A stretch of DNA of 64,000 nt. It comes from Rhizobiaceae bacterium. Lineage in GTDB: Bacteria; Pseudomonadota; Alphaproteobacteria; Rhizobiales; Rhizobiaceae. The stretch spans positions 124,001 to 188,000 of the forward strand of contig JAHBYU010000005.1 of the NCBI GenBank assembly GCA_019635775.1. Reading direction: 5' to 3'. Both the position numbers and the translations under genes were made by a program. Position 1 is the first letter of the stretch. Every line of letters starts with the position of its first letter. The notes under the pieces were generated by a model that worked only from the letters and a program-made list of their open reading frames with translations, was not told where the DNA came from and did not search any database. Positions 35,971 through 45,678 of the stretch are shown one piece after another.

Positions 35971-36774
35971 ATGACCAATCACAGTGAACGCCTGATCTTC
36001 GCCCGCGACCTCGCGGAGCGCGCCGGAAAACTCGGCATGGATTTCTTTCGCAGGCTCGATCAGCTGACCGTCGAGGCGAAGGGGCATCAGGATCTGGTGT
36101 CCGAGGCAGACCGCGAGGTGGAGCTGTTCGTCCGCCGCGAACTGGACAGAGCCTATCCCGATGACGGGATCATTGGCGAGGAGCACGCGCCCAAGGCAGG
36201 GACAACTGGATATGAATGGGTGATCGACCCGATCGACGGCACCGCGAATTTCGTGCGCGGCATACCCGCCTGGTGCGTGGCTATCGCCTGCGCGAAGGAG
36301 GGCGTGACCGTGACCGGCGTGATCTGCGAACCTGCGACCGGAGAGACCTTCTATGGCGAGAAGGGTGGCGGCGCCTGGCTGAACGGCAAGCCGATCCACG
36401 CCACCAAATCGAGAAGCCTTGGCGACGGCTCGCTTGGCATCGGCTTTTCAAGCCGGCGCGAGACAAGCGCGGTGCCCGGCCTGATCGCAGACCTCTTGGC
36501 GAAGGGCGGGGTCTTCTACCGCAATGCGTCGGGCGCGCTCATGCTCGCCTATGTCGCTTCGGGCCGCTTGCTCGGCTACATCGAGAACCACATGAATTCC
36601 TGGGACTGCGTTGCCGGCCTTCTGCTGATCGAGGAGGCGGGCGGCCGCATCCTCACGCCAGACCCGCGCACCGTTCTGAAAGGCGGAACCGTGATCGTTG
36701 CCGGCGGTGCCGATGTCTATGACGAGATCTACGGGCTTTGTTCGAAATCGTTCGGGCTGCCCGGGTCTGGGTAG
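35971..36774 (+). CDS. inositol monophosphatase family protein
   Basis: 267 aa. Metal-binding motifs of the FIG superfamily: E70-E71 (GEEH), DPIDGT at 86-91 and WD in MNSWDCVAGLLLIEEAGG near 209. It hydrolyses a phosphomonoester, in this family inositol 1-phosphate, a sugar phosphate or 3'-phosphoadenosine 5'-phosphate. It converges with an AfuABC-like ABC transporter predicted to take up phosphorylated sugars, so a phosphosugar substrate is possible. Confidence 0.88.
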   Translation: MTNHSERLIFARDLAERAGKLGMDFFRRLDQLTVEAKGHQDLVSEADREVELFVRRELDRAYPDDGIIGEEHAPKAGTTGYEWVIDPIDGTANFVRGIPAWCVAIACAKEGVTVTGVICEPATGETFYGEKGGGAWLNGKPIHATKSRSLGDGSLGIGFSSRRETSAVPGLIADLLAKGGVFYRNASGALMLAYVASGRLLGYIENHMNSWDCVAGLLLIEEAGGRILTPDPRTVLKGGTVIVAGGADVYDEIYGLCSKSFGLPGSG

Positions 36775-36794
36775 CGCAGCCCGGCAAATCCCCG

Positions 36795-37877
36795 TCAGTT
36801 TCCGATCAGGACAGGCCCGCGCGGCGGAAAACCGAGGCCGACCGTCTGTCCCGCCTTGAAGGGGGCGTCGACATCGGGTGCGGTAACGAAGGCCTCGCCG
36901 AACTCCGTCTCGATCATGAATTCAAGATGGCTGCCCACATAGGTCGCCTTCTGGATGGTTCCAGGCAGAGTGTCTGCCGCGCCGGCAGGGTGAAGCACGA
37001 TCCTGCCAGGCCGGACCGCGAGCTTTGCCGGGCCGGGGGTAGAACCGCCACGTCCCGGCAGTGATATCGTCAAGGCTCCGAGCCTAACCGAGGCGACGCC
37101 ATTCTCGATGCTTTCGATCGTGCAGGGGAAGATGTTGGCCTCGCCGATGAAATCCGCCACGAAGGCGTTGGCGGGCGCGTCGTAAAGATCGCGCGGCGTC
37201 CCGTCCTGCGCGATGACGGCGTTGTTCATGACGATGATGCGGTCGGAAACGGCAAGCGCCTCCTCCTGGTCGTGCGTGACATAGACGACGGTGAGGCCGA
37301 GCTTCTGCTGGATATCGCGGATTTCCTCGCGCACATGGCGGCGCAGCTTGGCGTCGAGGTTGGACAGCGGTTCGTCGAAGAGAAGCACCTGCGGCTCCAG
37401 CACGAGCGCGCGAGCGACGGCCACGCGCTGCTGCTGCCCTCCGGAAAGCTGGCTCGGAAGGCGGTCTCCGTAGCCGGAAAGGCCAACCAGTTCGAGGCCT
37501 GCGCGGGCGCGCTCGATGACTTCCTTCTTCGGGAACCCGGAAAAGCGCAGGCCGTAGCGAACGTTCTCGTCGACCGTCATGTGCGGGAAGAGTGCATAGG
37601 ACTGGAAAACCATCGACACATCGCGGTCAGTCGCCGGAAGCCGCGTGACATCCGCGCCGCCGATCAGAATCTGGCCCGAGGTGGCCATTTCCAGCCCGGC
37701 GATCATGCGCAGCGTCGTCGTCTTGCCGCAGCCCGATGGGCCGAGCAGGGTGACGAGCTTGCCAGCCTCGATATGAAGCGAGATGTCGTTGACCGCCGGC
37801 ACCTTGCTCCTGCCGTAGATCTTGGTCACGCCGCGAAACTCGACCGAAGCGGCGTTGCTCTTGATTTCGGCCATCAT
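36795..37877 (-). CDS. ABC transporter ATP-binding protein (AfuC/FbpC type)
   Basis: 360 aa. Walker [10 protein letters not shown] (about 48-56), Q-loop, signature [15 protein letters not shown], Walker [17 protein letters not shown]-loop [10 protein letters not shown]; the C-terminal OB domain (about 245-355) is the MalK/FbpC regulatory type. Overlaps the permease gene by 4 bp. Energises the transporter whose permease and binding protein follow upstream. Confidence 0.9.
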   Translation of the reverse strand: MMAEIKSNAASVEFRGVTKIYGRSKVPAVNDISLHIEAGKLVTLLGPSGCGKTTTLRMIAGLEMATSGQILIGGADVTRLPATDRDVSMVFQSYALFPHMTVDENVRYGLRFSGFPKKEVIERARAGLELVGLSGYGDRLPSQLSGGQQQRVAVARALVLEPQVLLFDEPLSNLDAKLRRHVREEIRDIQQKLGLTVVYVTHDQEEALAVSDRIIVMNNAVIAQDGTPRDLYDAPANAFVADFIGEANIFPCTIESIENGVASVRLGALTISLPGRGGSTPGPAKLAVRPGRIVLHPAGAADTLPGTIQKATYVGSHLEFMIETEFGEAFVTAPDVDAPFKAGQTVGLGFPPRGPVLIGN

Positions 37878-40150
37878 CCGCCTCCCGTGAGCGCCGGTTG
37901 CCCGCGGCCGGGCAGGTCAACATTGGTGCGCGATTGCGACAGGTTGCCGTCCTCCCGCCGGCGGCCGATGTCGCGGCTGCCGACGATGAGCTGCATGATT
38001 CCGATCACCGCCAGCATGACGGCGATGAGCACGGCCGAGTAGGCGATCGCGATGCCGTATTCGTTGTTCTCGACACGGCCGACAATGTAGCTGGTCGACA
38101 TGTCGTACTGCGCGCTGACGAGGAAGATGACCGCGCTGATGGCGGTCATGGCGCGCACGAAGGAATAGACAAGGGCGGCAAGGATGGCCGGGCGCAAAAG
38201 CGGCAGTATGACCTTCCGGAAGGTCTGCCACGAATTCGCGCCGAGCGTCAGCGAGCTTTCGTCGAGGCTGCGGTCAATCTGGGACATCGAGGCAACGCCC
38301 GCGCGCACGCCGACAGGCATGTTGCGGAAGATGAAGGAGAGTACCAGGATGATGCCGGTCCCTGTCAGCTCTATGGGCGGCACGTTGAACGCGATGACAT
38401 AGGAAACGCCGATGACGGTGCCGGGAATGGCGAAGGACAGCATGGTACCGAACTCGAAGGCCTGCTTGCCTGCAAAGTCCTGCCGTACGAGGAGGTAGGC
38501 GGTTATCAGGCCGATACCCGCGGTCAGCGGGGCGGAGATCAACGCGATCTCCATCGTCGTCCAGAATGAACTCCATGCTGACCCGCGCCAATGGAGCCCG
38601 AATTCGTTCCAGCTCACCGCGAAGGCCTTGACGTAGTGGTCCACGGTCAGCGTGAAGTCGACGCCCCAGAGCTTGACGAAGCTGGCATAGAAGATCGTCA
38701 CGTAGATGATGAGCGTGAAGATGGTCCAGAAACCGGCGACGCCGTAGACGGTGTTGCGGAATGCCGGCGGAAGGTGCGGATGGACGCCCGCGTCGCCCTT
38801 GCCCGACACGGTCGTGTAGGATTTCTTGCCCAGCCAGAAGCGCTGCGCGTAGAAGGCCCCCAGCGTGAAGAAGAGTAGCACGAGCGCAAGGATCGCGGCT
38901 TGCGCCTGATCGTATTGCGCGCCCACGATGGCGAAGAAGATTTCCGTCGAGAGCACGTCGAAATTGCCGCCAAGCACCAGCGGGTTTCCGAAGTCGGCCA
39001 TCGATTCGATGAAACCGAGCAGGAATGCGTTGGCGAGACCAGGTCGCATCAGAGGCAGCGATACCGTGACGAAGGTCTGCCAGCGGTTTGCCCGCAGCGT
39101 CTGGGCCGCTTCCTCCATCGAGGGGCTGACGCCTTCAACGACGCCGATCATGACGAGGAAGGCGATTGGTGTAAACGCGAGCGTCTGTGCGATCAGAAGG
39201 CCGGGCAGGCCATAGACCCAACGCGTCGGCTGCACGCCGAAAAGTTCGGCAAAGGCTTGTGTGAAGAAGCCGGACAGGCCGAACAGCAAAATGATGGCAA
39301 GGCCGATAACGAAGGGTGGCGTGATGATCGGCAGCACGGTAAGTGCGCGAAGAACCGCGCCGTACCGGAAGCCGGTGCGCGTGACCATCAGAGCGAAGAC
39401 GAGGCCGAGAAGCGTCGTGATCACGCCCACCAGGACGGCTAGGAACAGCGAGTTCCACGCCACGCCGCAGCGTGGTCCGCCGGTCAGGCAGCCGATGCCC
39501 CAAAGGCGATCGCTGAACAGCTTCTGAAAAAAGACGGAGAGAGAGTAGTCGCCGTCCTGCGTGACCAGCGCGCTGGCCAGCATCTGCAGAATCGGCATAA
39601 AGATGAATAGCCCGACCGTGGCGATGACGAAGCCGATGCTGCCGACCACGAACTCGTCGCCGCCCACCGCCCCGCGAGCCGCAAGACCAAGTGTCAGAAG
39701 GAACAGCAAGGCTGTGCCGACCAGTACAGCGCCCCAGCCCATGCCGAACTGGCGGATCTTGAGATCGCCGAATATGGCTTTCAGCCACTCCCAGGAGAAG
39801 CCGCGCAAGCCTATGCCAAAGCCCTGCAGCAGGAACCAGGCGAGGCCGACAACCCCGACTGCGATGAGAAGGCTGCCGAACAGGGGGTCGGTTTTCTTGC
39901 GTCCCCACAGGAAGAAGGGCACGAGAAGCAGTATGCCGATCGGGGCCAACCACAGCTTCTCGCCCTGAAGCACGAGGAAGAGTGCGGGCGCGACGCTGCC
40001 TTTGAGAGGCCAGCCATCGAGCAGCCAGGAGAAGGTGAAGAAATTATCGCGCAGCCCGTACCAGGGCAGCAGGCAGTATCCGACCAGCCCGACCGTTGCC
40101 CAGAGGACAAGGGTCGGGTGGAGAGATGGCGTACGTTTTGTGACGGACAC
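37874..40150 (-). CDS. ABC transporter fused permease (AfuB/FbpB type)
   Basis: 758 aa, two permease halves in one chain with about 12-14 TM helices. Each half has an EAA loop: EAAQTLRANRWQTFVTVSLPLMRPG near residue 345 and ESSLTLGANSWQTFRKVILPLLRPA near 655. Fused permeases of this length occur in FbpB and in AfuB. The N-terminal 200 residues have extra TM helices before the first permease half. Starts 11 bp after the binding protein. Confidence 0.9.
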   Translation of the reverse strand: MSVTKRTPSLHPTLVLWATVGLVGYCLLPWYGLRDNFFTFSWLLDGWPLKGSVAPALFLVLQGEKLWLAPIGILLLVPFFLWGRKKTDPLFGSLLIAVGVVGLAWFLLQGFGIGLRGFSWEWLKAIFGDLKIRQFGMGWGAVLVGTALLFLLTLGLAARGAVGGDEFVVGSIGFVIATVGLFIFMPILQMLASALVTQDGDYSLSVFFQKLFSDRLWGIGCLTGGPRCGVAWNSLFLAVLVGVITTLLGLVFALMVTRTGFRYGAVLRALTVLPIITPPFVIGLAIILLFGLSGFFTQAFAELFGVQPTRWVYGLPGLLIAQTLAFTPIAFLVMIGVVEGVSPSMEEAAQTLRANRWQTFVTVSLPLMRPGLANAFLLGFIESMADFGNPLVLGGNFDVLSTEIFFAIVGAQYDQAQAAILALVLLFFTLGAFYAQRFWLGKKSYTTVSGKGDAGVHPHLPPAFRNTVYGVAGFWTIFTLIIYVTIFYASFVKLWGVDFTLTVDHYVKAFAVSWNEFGLHWRGSAWSSFWTTMEIALISAPLTAGIGLITAYLLVRQDFAGKQAFEFGTMLSFAIPGTVIGVSYVIAFNVPPIELTGTGIILVLSFIFRNMPVGVRAGVASMSQIDRSLDESSLTLGANSWQTFRKVILPLLRPAILAALVYSFVRAMTAISAVIFLVSAQYDMSTSYIVGRVENNEYGIAIAYSAVLIAVMLAVIGIMQLIVGSRDIGRRREDGNLSQSRTNVDLPGRGQPALTGGG

Positions 40151-40161
40151 CGCCGGAAAGG

Positions 40162-41184
40162 CTATTGCGGCAGCGAAGAGACGTCAGTGTCCCATTTCTG
40201 GAGGAGGCGCTTGCGTTCGTCGCTTGAGCCGTACTTCTTGAAGTCGTAGTCGATGAGCGTGATAGTCGAAAGGTCCGGCGTCAGCTCGGAAACCTCGGCC
40301 GACTTGTTGGACGGAAGCTGGAAGGACTTCACGTCCTTGGCCTTGCCCTGCATCTCGGCCGTAAGGGCCCAGTCATAGAACTGCTTGGCGGAGTCGGGAT
40401 TGCGTGCGTCCTTGATGATCGACATCGAGCCGATCTCGTAGCCCGTGCCCTCGCAGGGCGCGACAGTGACGATAGGGAAACCCGCCGCCGTCTGGGCCAC
40501 CGCGTCGTGCATGAACACGATGCCGATGGTGGTCTCGCCAAGGCCGGCCGCCTTGATCGGTGCCGAGCCAGACTTTGTGTACTGGTTGATGTTCTTGTGC
40601 AGCGCCTTCATGTAATCGAAGCCCGCATCCTCGCCCATGAGCTGGACGATTGTGGCAAGCATTGTATAGGCGGTGCCGGACGAGTTGGGGTTGGCCATCT
40701 GGATATGGCCCTTGTATTCCGGCTTGATGAGATCGGCCCAGCATTTCGGCTCGGGCAGCCCGTTCTTGGCGAGCAGATCCTTGTTGTAGCCAAAGCCGAG
40801 CGCGCCCGAATAGACGCCGATCGTCTTGTCGTTGGCGGCCTCAGCCTGCTTGATCGCCCAGTCGTAAAGCTCGGAACGCATGGGCGACACGTAGGCCTCC
40901 GAGAGATCTTCCTCCGCAGCCTGCAGATGGGGGTCGCCCGTGCCACCCCACCAGACGTCGCCCTTGGGGTTCGACGCTTCAGCGCGCACCTGCGCGTATG
41001 TTTCGCCCGAGCTCTTGCGTGTCATGTCGACGGTGATGCCGGTCTTCTCCTCGAAGCCGCGCGCGATCTGCTGGCACCACGCCTCGTCGGCCGAGCAGTA
41101 GAGCGTCAGGCTCTCGGCCCGCGCCGCAAGGGCTCCAGCCGTAAAGAAGGCCGCAAACGCGGCTGTCCGGTAGACGTTTTTCAT
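40162..41184 (-). CDS. periplasmic binding protein, AfuA-like
   Basis: 340 aa from ATG 41184 with a strong GGAGG site. Signal peptide cleaved near ARA-E (residue 23). The family is often labelled ferric-iron binding, but no adjacent Tyr pair for Fe3+ is seen in the hinge region. Instead H226-D227 and E250, 24 residues later, match the spacing of the His-Asp...Glu ligands I recall for the sugar-phosphate binding protein AfuA (H205, D206, E229 in mature numbering). It also has SSGET near residue 58. Predicted cargo: hexose phosphate or another organophosphate. Confidence 0.8.
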   Translation of the reverse strand: MKNVYRTAAFAAFFTAGALAARAESLTLYCSADEAWCQQIARGFEEKTGITVDMTRKSSGETYAQVRAEASNPKGDVWWGGTGDPHLQAAEEDLSEAYVSPMRSELYDWAIKQAEAANDKTIGVYSGALGFGYNKDLLAKNGLPEPKCWADLIKPEYKGHIQMANPNSSGTAYTMLATIVQLMGEDAGFDYMKALHKNINQYTKSGSAPIKAAGLGETTIGIVFMHDAVAQTAAGFPIVTVAPCEGTGYEIGSMSIIKDARNPDSAKQFYDWALTAEMQGKAKDVKSFQLPSNKSAEVSELTPDLSTITLIDYDFKKYGSSDERKRLLQKWDTDVSSLPQ

Positions 41185-41299
41185 TCTGTTCCTCCCATTT
41201 TCTTCGTCGTCTAACGAATGCGACTGGAGGCAGCTTGGGTGTTTTCGCCCTGAATTGCAACAACGCCTTTTGGCGAAGGCGGCCGTGTCAGTGCCGCCG

Positions 41300-42340
41300 T
41301 CATGGCCACTTTCGCGGCACGACCGAGCGATGTTCCGCGGCCGCAACGTAGGCTGCGTCGACAAGCGCGAATGTCCTGAGATTGTCCTCGCCATTCGTCT
41401 CGGCCGGCATGCCGCGTTGCAGGCAGTCTAGGAAATGGCGGCAGGCGCCAAGCGCTCCTTCCTGGCTGACATGCCAGGGGTAGGAGGTCCATGGCAGCAG
41501 CCGAACGCCGATATCGTGTTCGCTTGCCATGCCGTCGCTGGTGACCTTCATGCGTGTGCCTGCGGAGACGATGATCGACCCCCGCGTTCCCTCGATCTCC
41601 ATCATCGTCTCGGGGAACGGATCGTCGGCACGCCGCGCCTCGTATGTGCATTCGACGACGCTGACGGCGCCACGATCATGGCGCAGCATCATCGTTGCGG
41701 TATCTTCCCCCTTGACCTTCGGATTGCGGCGCTGCGTCTCGCAGGAAATGCGCGCGACGTCGCCGAGCAGGAAGCGCGCGACATCGAGGACGTGCACCCC
41801 GACATCGGCTATGGCGAAGCGTTCCTCCTCGTAGAAATAGGGTTGCGTGCTGTAGACGTCGTAGCCGGTGCGGAAGGCGATGCGGGCCCAGTTTGGTTCG
41901 CCGATGGCGCCGCTGTCGATGGCCTTGCGTATCGCGCGCAGAGGCGCCTGGTAGCGGAAGTTCTCGTGCACGGCGAGCCATACGCCTGCCTTGCGCGCAG
42001 TGTCCACGATGGCGGTCGCATCTTCCCAGGTCGGGGCGAACGGTTTCTGCACGATGGTTGCGATGCCGCGCGAGATGGTGATTTCCGCCAGCGCCCGGTG
42101 CGTGTCCTGCCGGGTTACGATGTCGACCGCTTCAAGGGGCTGCGAATCGAGCATTTGCCCTACATCGGAGTACCAGGGTACGCCGAAAGCCTCGCCCGCC
42201 GCCTTCGCCTTGGTCGGATCGACGTCGCAAACGGCGCTTAGAAGAGCGCCCTCGTTCTTGAGATCGCGCCACGCATGCAGGTGATTCTGGGCGTAAAAGC
42301 CGCAGCCAACGAGGCCGACCCGTATCGTCTTGCTCGTCAT
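41300..42340 (-). CDS. Gfo/Idh/MocA-family oxidoreductase
   Basis: 346 aa from ATG 42340 (RBS GGAAGGAAA). N-terminal Rossmann fold IRVGLVGCGFYAQNHLHAW, then EKP-type motif as VQKPFAPTW at about 100, and a C-terminal catalytic/dimer domain with DVGVHVLDVARFLLGDV. NAD(P)-dependent oxidation of a sugar, inositol or amino-sugar. It lies at the edge of the catabolic island and shares a divergent regulatory region with the SDR gene at 42512. Confidence 0.85.
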   Translation of the reverse strand: MTSKTIRVGLVGCGFYAQNHLHAWRDLKNEGALLSAVCDVDPTKAKAAGEAFGVPWYSDVGQMLDSQPLEAVDIVTRQDTHRALAEITISRGIATIVQKPFAPTWEDATAIVDTARKAGVWLAVHENFRYQAPLRAIRKAIDSGAIGEPNWARIAFRTGYDVYSTQPYFYEEERFAIADVGVHVLDVARFLLGDVARISCETQRRNPKVKGEDTATMMLRHDRGAVSVVECTYEARRADDPFPETMMEIEGTRGSIIVSAGTRMKVTSDGMASEHDIGVRLLPWTSYPWHVSQEGALGACRHFLDCLQRGMPAETNGEDNLRTFALVDAAYVAAAEHRSVVPRKWP

Positions 42341-42411
42341 GTTTTCCTTCCCCAACGTCACAATTCGGCGGTGATGCGTTCGGGATAACAGAAACCGGAA
42401 GCGTTGTAGAG

Positions 42412-42446
42412 GTCCGGTATTGCGGACAATTGTCTAGATTTGCGGA
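42412..42446. promoter_or_regulatory. tandem IclR-type operator pair, site A
   Basis: Strong copy GTCCG-GTATTG-CGGAC (42412-42427, centre 42419.5) and weaker copy TCTA-GATTTG-CGGA (42433-42446, centre 42439.5), 20 bp apart, between the divergent oxidoreductase and SDR genes. Same arrangement as sites B, C and D of the island. Confidence 0.6.
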
Positions 42447-42511
42447 ATGACATATGGTCCCCGCGAAGCCTTGGCGGGGATGTCCGCCGGGCACCAGAAC
42501 AGGAGCTTCGC

Positions 42512-43267
42512 ATGACCAGTTTTCCCAACCCCTACTCGATCGCAATCGTGGGGGCGGCGAGCGGTATAGGGCGGAGCACGGCGAAGCTCGCGGCTTCTCG
42601 CGGGGCCACGATCATCTGCCTTGATCGCGATGGCCAGGGTGCCTCGGATGCCGCGGCCGAAATCAACGCGGCTGGCGGTAAGGCGACGGCTCACGCGATC
42701 GAGATCACGGACAAGGTGACCCAGGCGCCAATCTGGCAAAAGATAATAGCCGACGCGGGCCAATTGCACGCGCTCGTCAACTGCGCCGGAGTGACCGGCA
42801 AGACCAACATAAAGGCGCACGAGGTCGATCCCGACGATTTCGACTTTGTCTACCGGGTCAACATGCTCGGCCCGCTTCTCGTTTCACAGGCGGTTCTGCC
42901 GCATATGATCGGGAAGGGATATGGTCGCATCCTCCATGTCGCTTCAATCGCCGGCAAGGAAGGCAACGCCGGCATGACCGCATATTCTGCGACCAAGGCC
43001 GGCGTGATTGGCCTCGTGAAGTCGATGGGCAAGGACTATGCCGAAAGCGGCGTCACAATCAACGCGCTTGCGCCGGCAGTCATCAGAACGCCGATGGTGG
43101 CTGCGCTCCCGGACGCCCAGGTCAAGTACATGACCGACAAGATTCCGATGAAGCGCTGCGGCGAGCTCGACGAAGCCGCCGAGATGATCTCGTGGATCGT
43201 TTCGCCGGCCTGCAGCTTCACGACCGGCTTCACCTTCGACCTGACGGGCGGTCGAGCGGTATATTGA
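42512..43267 (+). CDS. short-chain dehydrogenase/reductase
   Basis: 251 aa. Cofactor motif GAASGIG (14-20), NAG in VNCAGV (about 90-94), catalytic S145, Y158 and K162 (YSATK). NAD(P)-dependent sugar or sugar-acid alcohol oxidation is likely from context. It starts at ATG 42512 with RBS GGAG and is followed after 7 bp by an enolase-superfamily gene, so they form an operon. Confidence 0.9.
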   Translation: MTSFPNPYSIAIVGAASGIGRSTAKLAASRGATIICLDRDGQGASDAAAEINAAGGKATAHAIEITDKVTQAPIWQKIIADAGQLHALVNCAGVTGKTNIKAHEVDPDDFDFVYRVNMLGPLLVSQAVLPHMIGKGYGRILHVASIAGKEGNAGMTAYSATKAGVIGLVKSMGKDYAESGVTINALAPAVIRTPMVAALPDAQVKYMTDKIPMKRCGELDEAAEMISWIVSPACSFTTGFTFDLTGGRAVY

Positions 43268-43274
43268 GGTAGGC

Positions 43275-44438
43275 ATGACGAGCCGGATCGCGCGCATCGA
43301 GGTCATTCCGGTCTTTTCGCCGGGCGGCTCCGCAAACGATCTGGACGGCACCGCCGATACCGTGCTGGTCAAGATTCACGACGAGGACGGGCGGTACGGC
43401 TTCGGGGAGGCCGATGCTCCGCCCTTTGCCGTCAAGAGCTTCATCGAGATGCCGACCGCCCATTTGTGGAGTAGGAACGCATCGGAAGTCCTTGTCGGTG
43501 AGGATCCGCTCGAAATCGCTGCGATCTGGCAGAAACTCTATGATGGAACCTTCTGGCCAGGCAGGCGGGGGCTTGGGATCCATGCTCTGTCGGCGATCGA
43601 CATCGCGCTGCATGACCTGGCCGGGAAGCAACTCGGCGTACCGACCTACAAGCTGATGGGCGGCGCGCGACGCGAGAAGCTGAGGCCATATTGCACCATC
43701 TTTCCGGGGCTGGCGCATGGGCGCAGCATCGCCGAACTCATGCGCGAGATTGGCAGGCAATTCGACGCCGCGCTCGCCTCCGGCTTCCGCGCGGTGAAGA
43801 TGGAAGTGCTTTTCTACGATCTCGTGACCGACAGTGAACTTGTGGCCCTGATCCACGAAGGACGGAGAATGCTCGGCGATCAGATCACGATGGCCGTCGA
43901 TTTCGGCTACCGGTGGCACAATTGGCATGACGCGCTCTTCGTGCTGGAGCGTGTCGCGGACGCCGACATCTTCTTCGCGGAGGCGACGCTCCAGCACGAT
44001 GACCTGAACGGCCACGCCCGCCTCGCGGAAAGAAGCGCGGTTCGCATAGGCGGGGCGGAGGCCGCGGCGACGCGATTCGAGGTACGCGAATGGCTGACCG
44101 TCGGCAAGGTCGACGTGGTGCAGCCCAATATCGGACGAGGCGGCGGGTTGACGGAGATTCGGCGTATCGCCGACATGTGCGAACTTTCCGGCGCTGAAGT
44201 GGTGCCGCATGGCTGGAAGACCGGCATAACGTCGGCTGTAGGCAGGCATTTCCAGGCCGCGTGCCCAGCCGCCCCCGTCTTCGAATATGTGTCGCCTCTT
44301 GTCTTTGACAGCCCGCTTCGGCGCGAGCTGGTATCGCCGGAACCGGCGGTGGTCGACGGCTTCATGGAGCTTCCGAGCGGTCCGGGCCTCGGCATCGAAC
44401 TGAATGAGGGCCTCGTCGCGCGCTGGCGGGTGGACTGA
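43275..44438 (+). CDS. enolase-superfamily protein (mandelate racemase group), KxE and Asn-dyad variant
   Basis: 387 aa, (beta/alpha)7-beta barrel with a capping domain. Visible residues: K175-x-E177 in place of KxK, metal ligands D209, E236, E262; H312 at the His-base position; E337. The His partner normally Asp is N285 (VVQPNIGRGGG). Only one of two usual bases is complete, so dehydratase chemistry through His312 or Lys175 is possible, or altered activity. Co-transcribed with the SDR at 42512. Converges with the next enolase-type gene. Confidence 0.85.
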   Translation: MTSRIARIEVIPVFSPGGSANDLDGTADTVLVKIHDEDGRYGFGEADAPPFAVKSFIEMPTAHLWSRNASEVLVGEDPLEIAAIWQKLYDGTFWPGRRGLGIHALSAIDIALHDLAGKQLGVPTYKLMGGARREKLRPYCTIFPGLAHGRSIAELMREIGRQFDAALASGFRAVKMEVLFYDLVTDSELVALIHEGRRMLGDQITMAVDFGYRWHNWHDALFVLERVADADIFFAEATLQHDDLNGHARLAERSAVRIGGAEAAATRFEVREWLTVGKVDVVQPNIGRGGGLTEIRRIADMCELSGAEVVPHGWKTGITSAVGRHFQAACPAAPVFEYVSPLVFDSPLRRELVSPEPAVVDGFMELPSGPGLGIELNEGLVARWRVD

Positions 44439-44473
44439 GCCCAAGCGGGCCCGGTCAGCTCCTGTTCCAGCAA

Positions 44474-45604
44474 TCAGCCGACGCGATATTTCGCGACGAT
44501 CTCCGGGTCGAGGCTGACGCCAAGGCCTGGCCTGTCCGGCACGGTGATCCGGCCATCCTCCTCAATCGGGAAGCTTTCCTTGGTCAGTTGCCAGCGCAGC
44601 GGCGACTCGCTTGTCGAATATTCACAAGGCTCGTCCGCCCAGTGCTGCGAAAGAAAGGCGAGGTTGGCGGCGATCGTGATGTTGGATTTGTAGCCATGCG
44701 TTACCACGCGACGTCTGAGGCGCTTGGCCAACGCCGAGATCCGCATGAGTTCGGTGATGCCGCCGGCCATGGTGACGTCAGGCTGCGCGATATCGATCTT
44801 GCCCCGCTCGAAGGCGATCTCATACTCGTAGCGGGTGGTCAGCCCCAGATCGCCACCACCGATCGGCACGCCGTAGCCCTGGAAGCGGGCATGGCCGTCA
44901 AGATCGTCGATGGGCAGAGGCGCTTCCACCCAGAAGAAATCATGTTCCTTGAAGATCGGCATGAGCGGCAGGCCTTCCTCGGCCTTTGACCATGCAGTCG
45001 CCGCATCGACCATCAGCCTGATGTACGGCCCGACATGCTGGCGGGCCGTGCGGATGAGTTCGGCCGTCTTGTCGAGGTCTTCGCGCCAGAAGGGATCGGC
45101 GACGATCTTGATCGCCTTCAGGCCGCGCTTGAGCCCGCGATCGATGTTGCGGCGCACCTCATCGGGCGTTTCGCCGAGAGGATAGACCGTGCCGTAGGCC
45201 AGCACACGGTCGCGCTGCCGGTTGCCCAGAAGCTCACCGACGCTCTTGCCCTGAACCTTGCCGCGCAGATCCCAAAGGGCGATGTCAACGGCGGAGATGG
45301 CGTGGATGACGACGCCGCGCCGACCGTAATAGCTGGTGAGGTCGTACGTGCGATCCCACAGCGCCTCGACGTCGGTCGGATCCTGTCCGACCAGAACCTC
45401 CTTCAGGCCCATGGCATGGGTGTGCGACCGCTTCGCTTCCACGATCGCACGGATGACCGAAGGGACGCTGTCGACTTCCGCGATGCCCGTAACGCCTTCG
45501 TCGGTGTGGACGAGAACCAGACAATTGTCGTATGACCCGTCGAAAGTTTCGCCGGTCCATCCCGGAACCCGAAGCTCTATCACTTCGATGTCCACGATTT
45601 TCAT
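44474..45604 (-). CDS. enolase-superfamily protein (mandelate racemase group), KxV variant
   Basis: 376 aa from ATG 45604 (GGAGGGC site 6 bp upstream). K166-x-V168 replaces KxK. Metal ligands D200, E227 and D252 (the third is Asp in GGGD instead of the usual Glu); base dyad D276-H303; E328. The KxV and GGGD changes set it apart from the other three. Predicted acid-sugar dehydratase or related lyase. Divergent from the IclR gene and sharing its operator region. Confidence 0.85.
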   Translation of the reverse strand: MKIVDIEVIELRVPGWTGETFDGSYDNCLVLVHTDEGVTGIAEVDSVPSVIRAIVEAKRSHTHAMGLKEVLVGQDPTDVEALWDRTYDLTSYYGRRGVVIHAISAVDIALWDLRGKVQGKSVGELLGNRQRDRVLAYGTVYPLGETPDEVRRNIDRGLKRGLKAIKIVADPFWREDLDKTAELIRTARQHVGPYIRLMVDAATAWSKAEEGLPLMPIFKEHDFFWVEAPLPIDDLDGHARFQGYGVPIGGGDLGLTTRYEYEIAFERGKIDIAQPDVTMAGGITELMRISALAKRLRRRVVTHGYKSNITIAANLAFLSQHWADEPCEYSTSESPLRWQLTKESFPIEEDGRITVPDRPGLGVSLDPEIVAKYRVG

Positions 45605-45636
45605 GTCTTGCCCTCCATGCAAGTGGATCGTAACAT

Positions 45637-45671
45637 TTCCGAAATCCGGACCATAGTCCAATATACTGGAA
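45637..45671. promoter_or_regulatory. tandem IclR-type operator pair, site B
   Basis: Strong copy GTCCA-ATATAC-TGGAA (45656-45671, centre 45663.5) directly before the IclR start, and weaker TTCC-GAAATC-CGGA (45637-45650, centre 45643.5), 20 bp apart. The position fits autoregulation of the IclR gene and control of the divergent enolase gene. Confidence 0.6.
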
Positions 45672-45678
45672 AGTGAAT

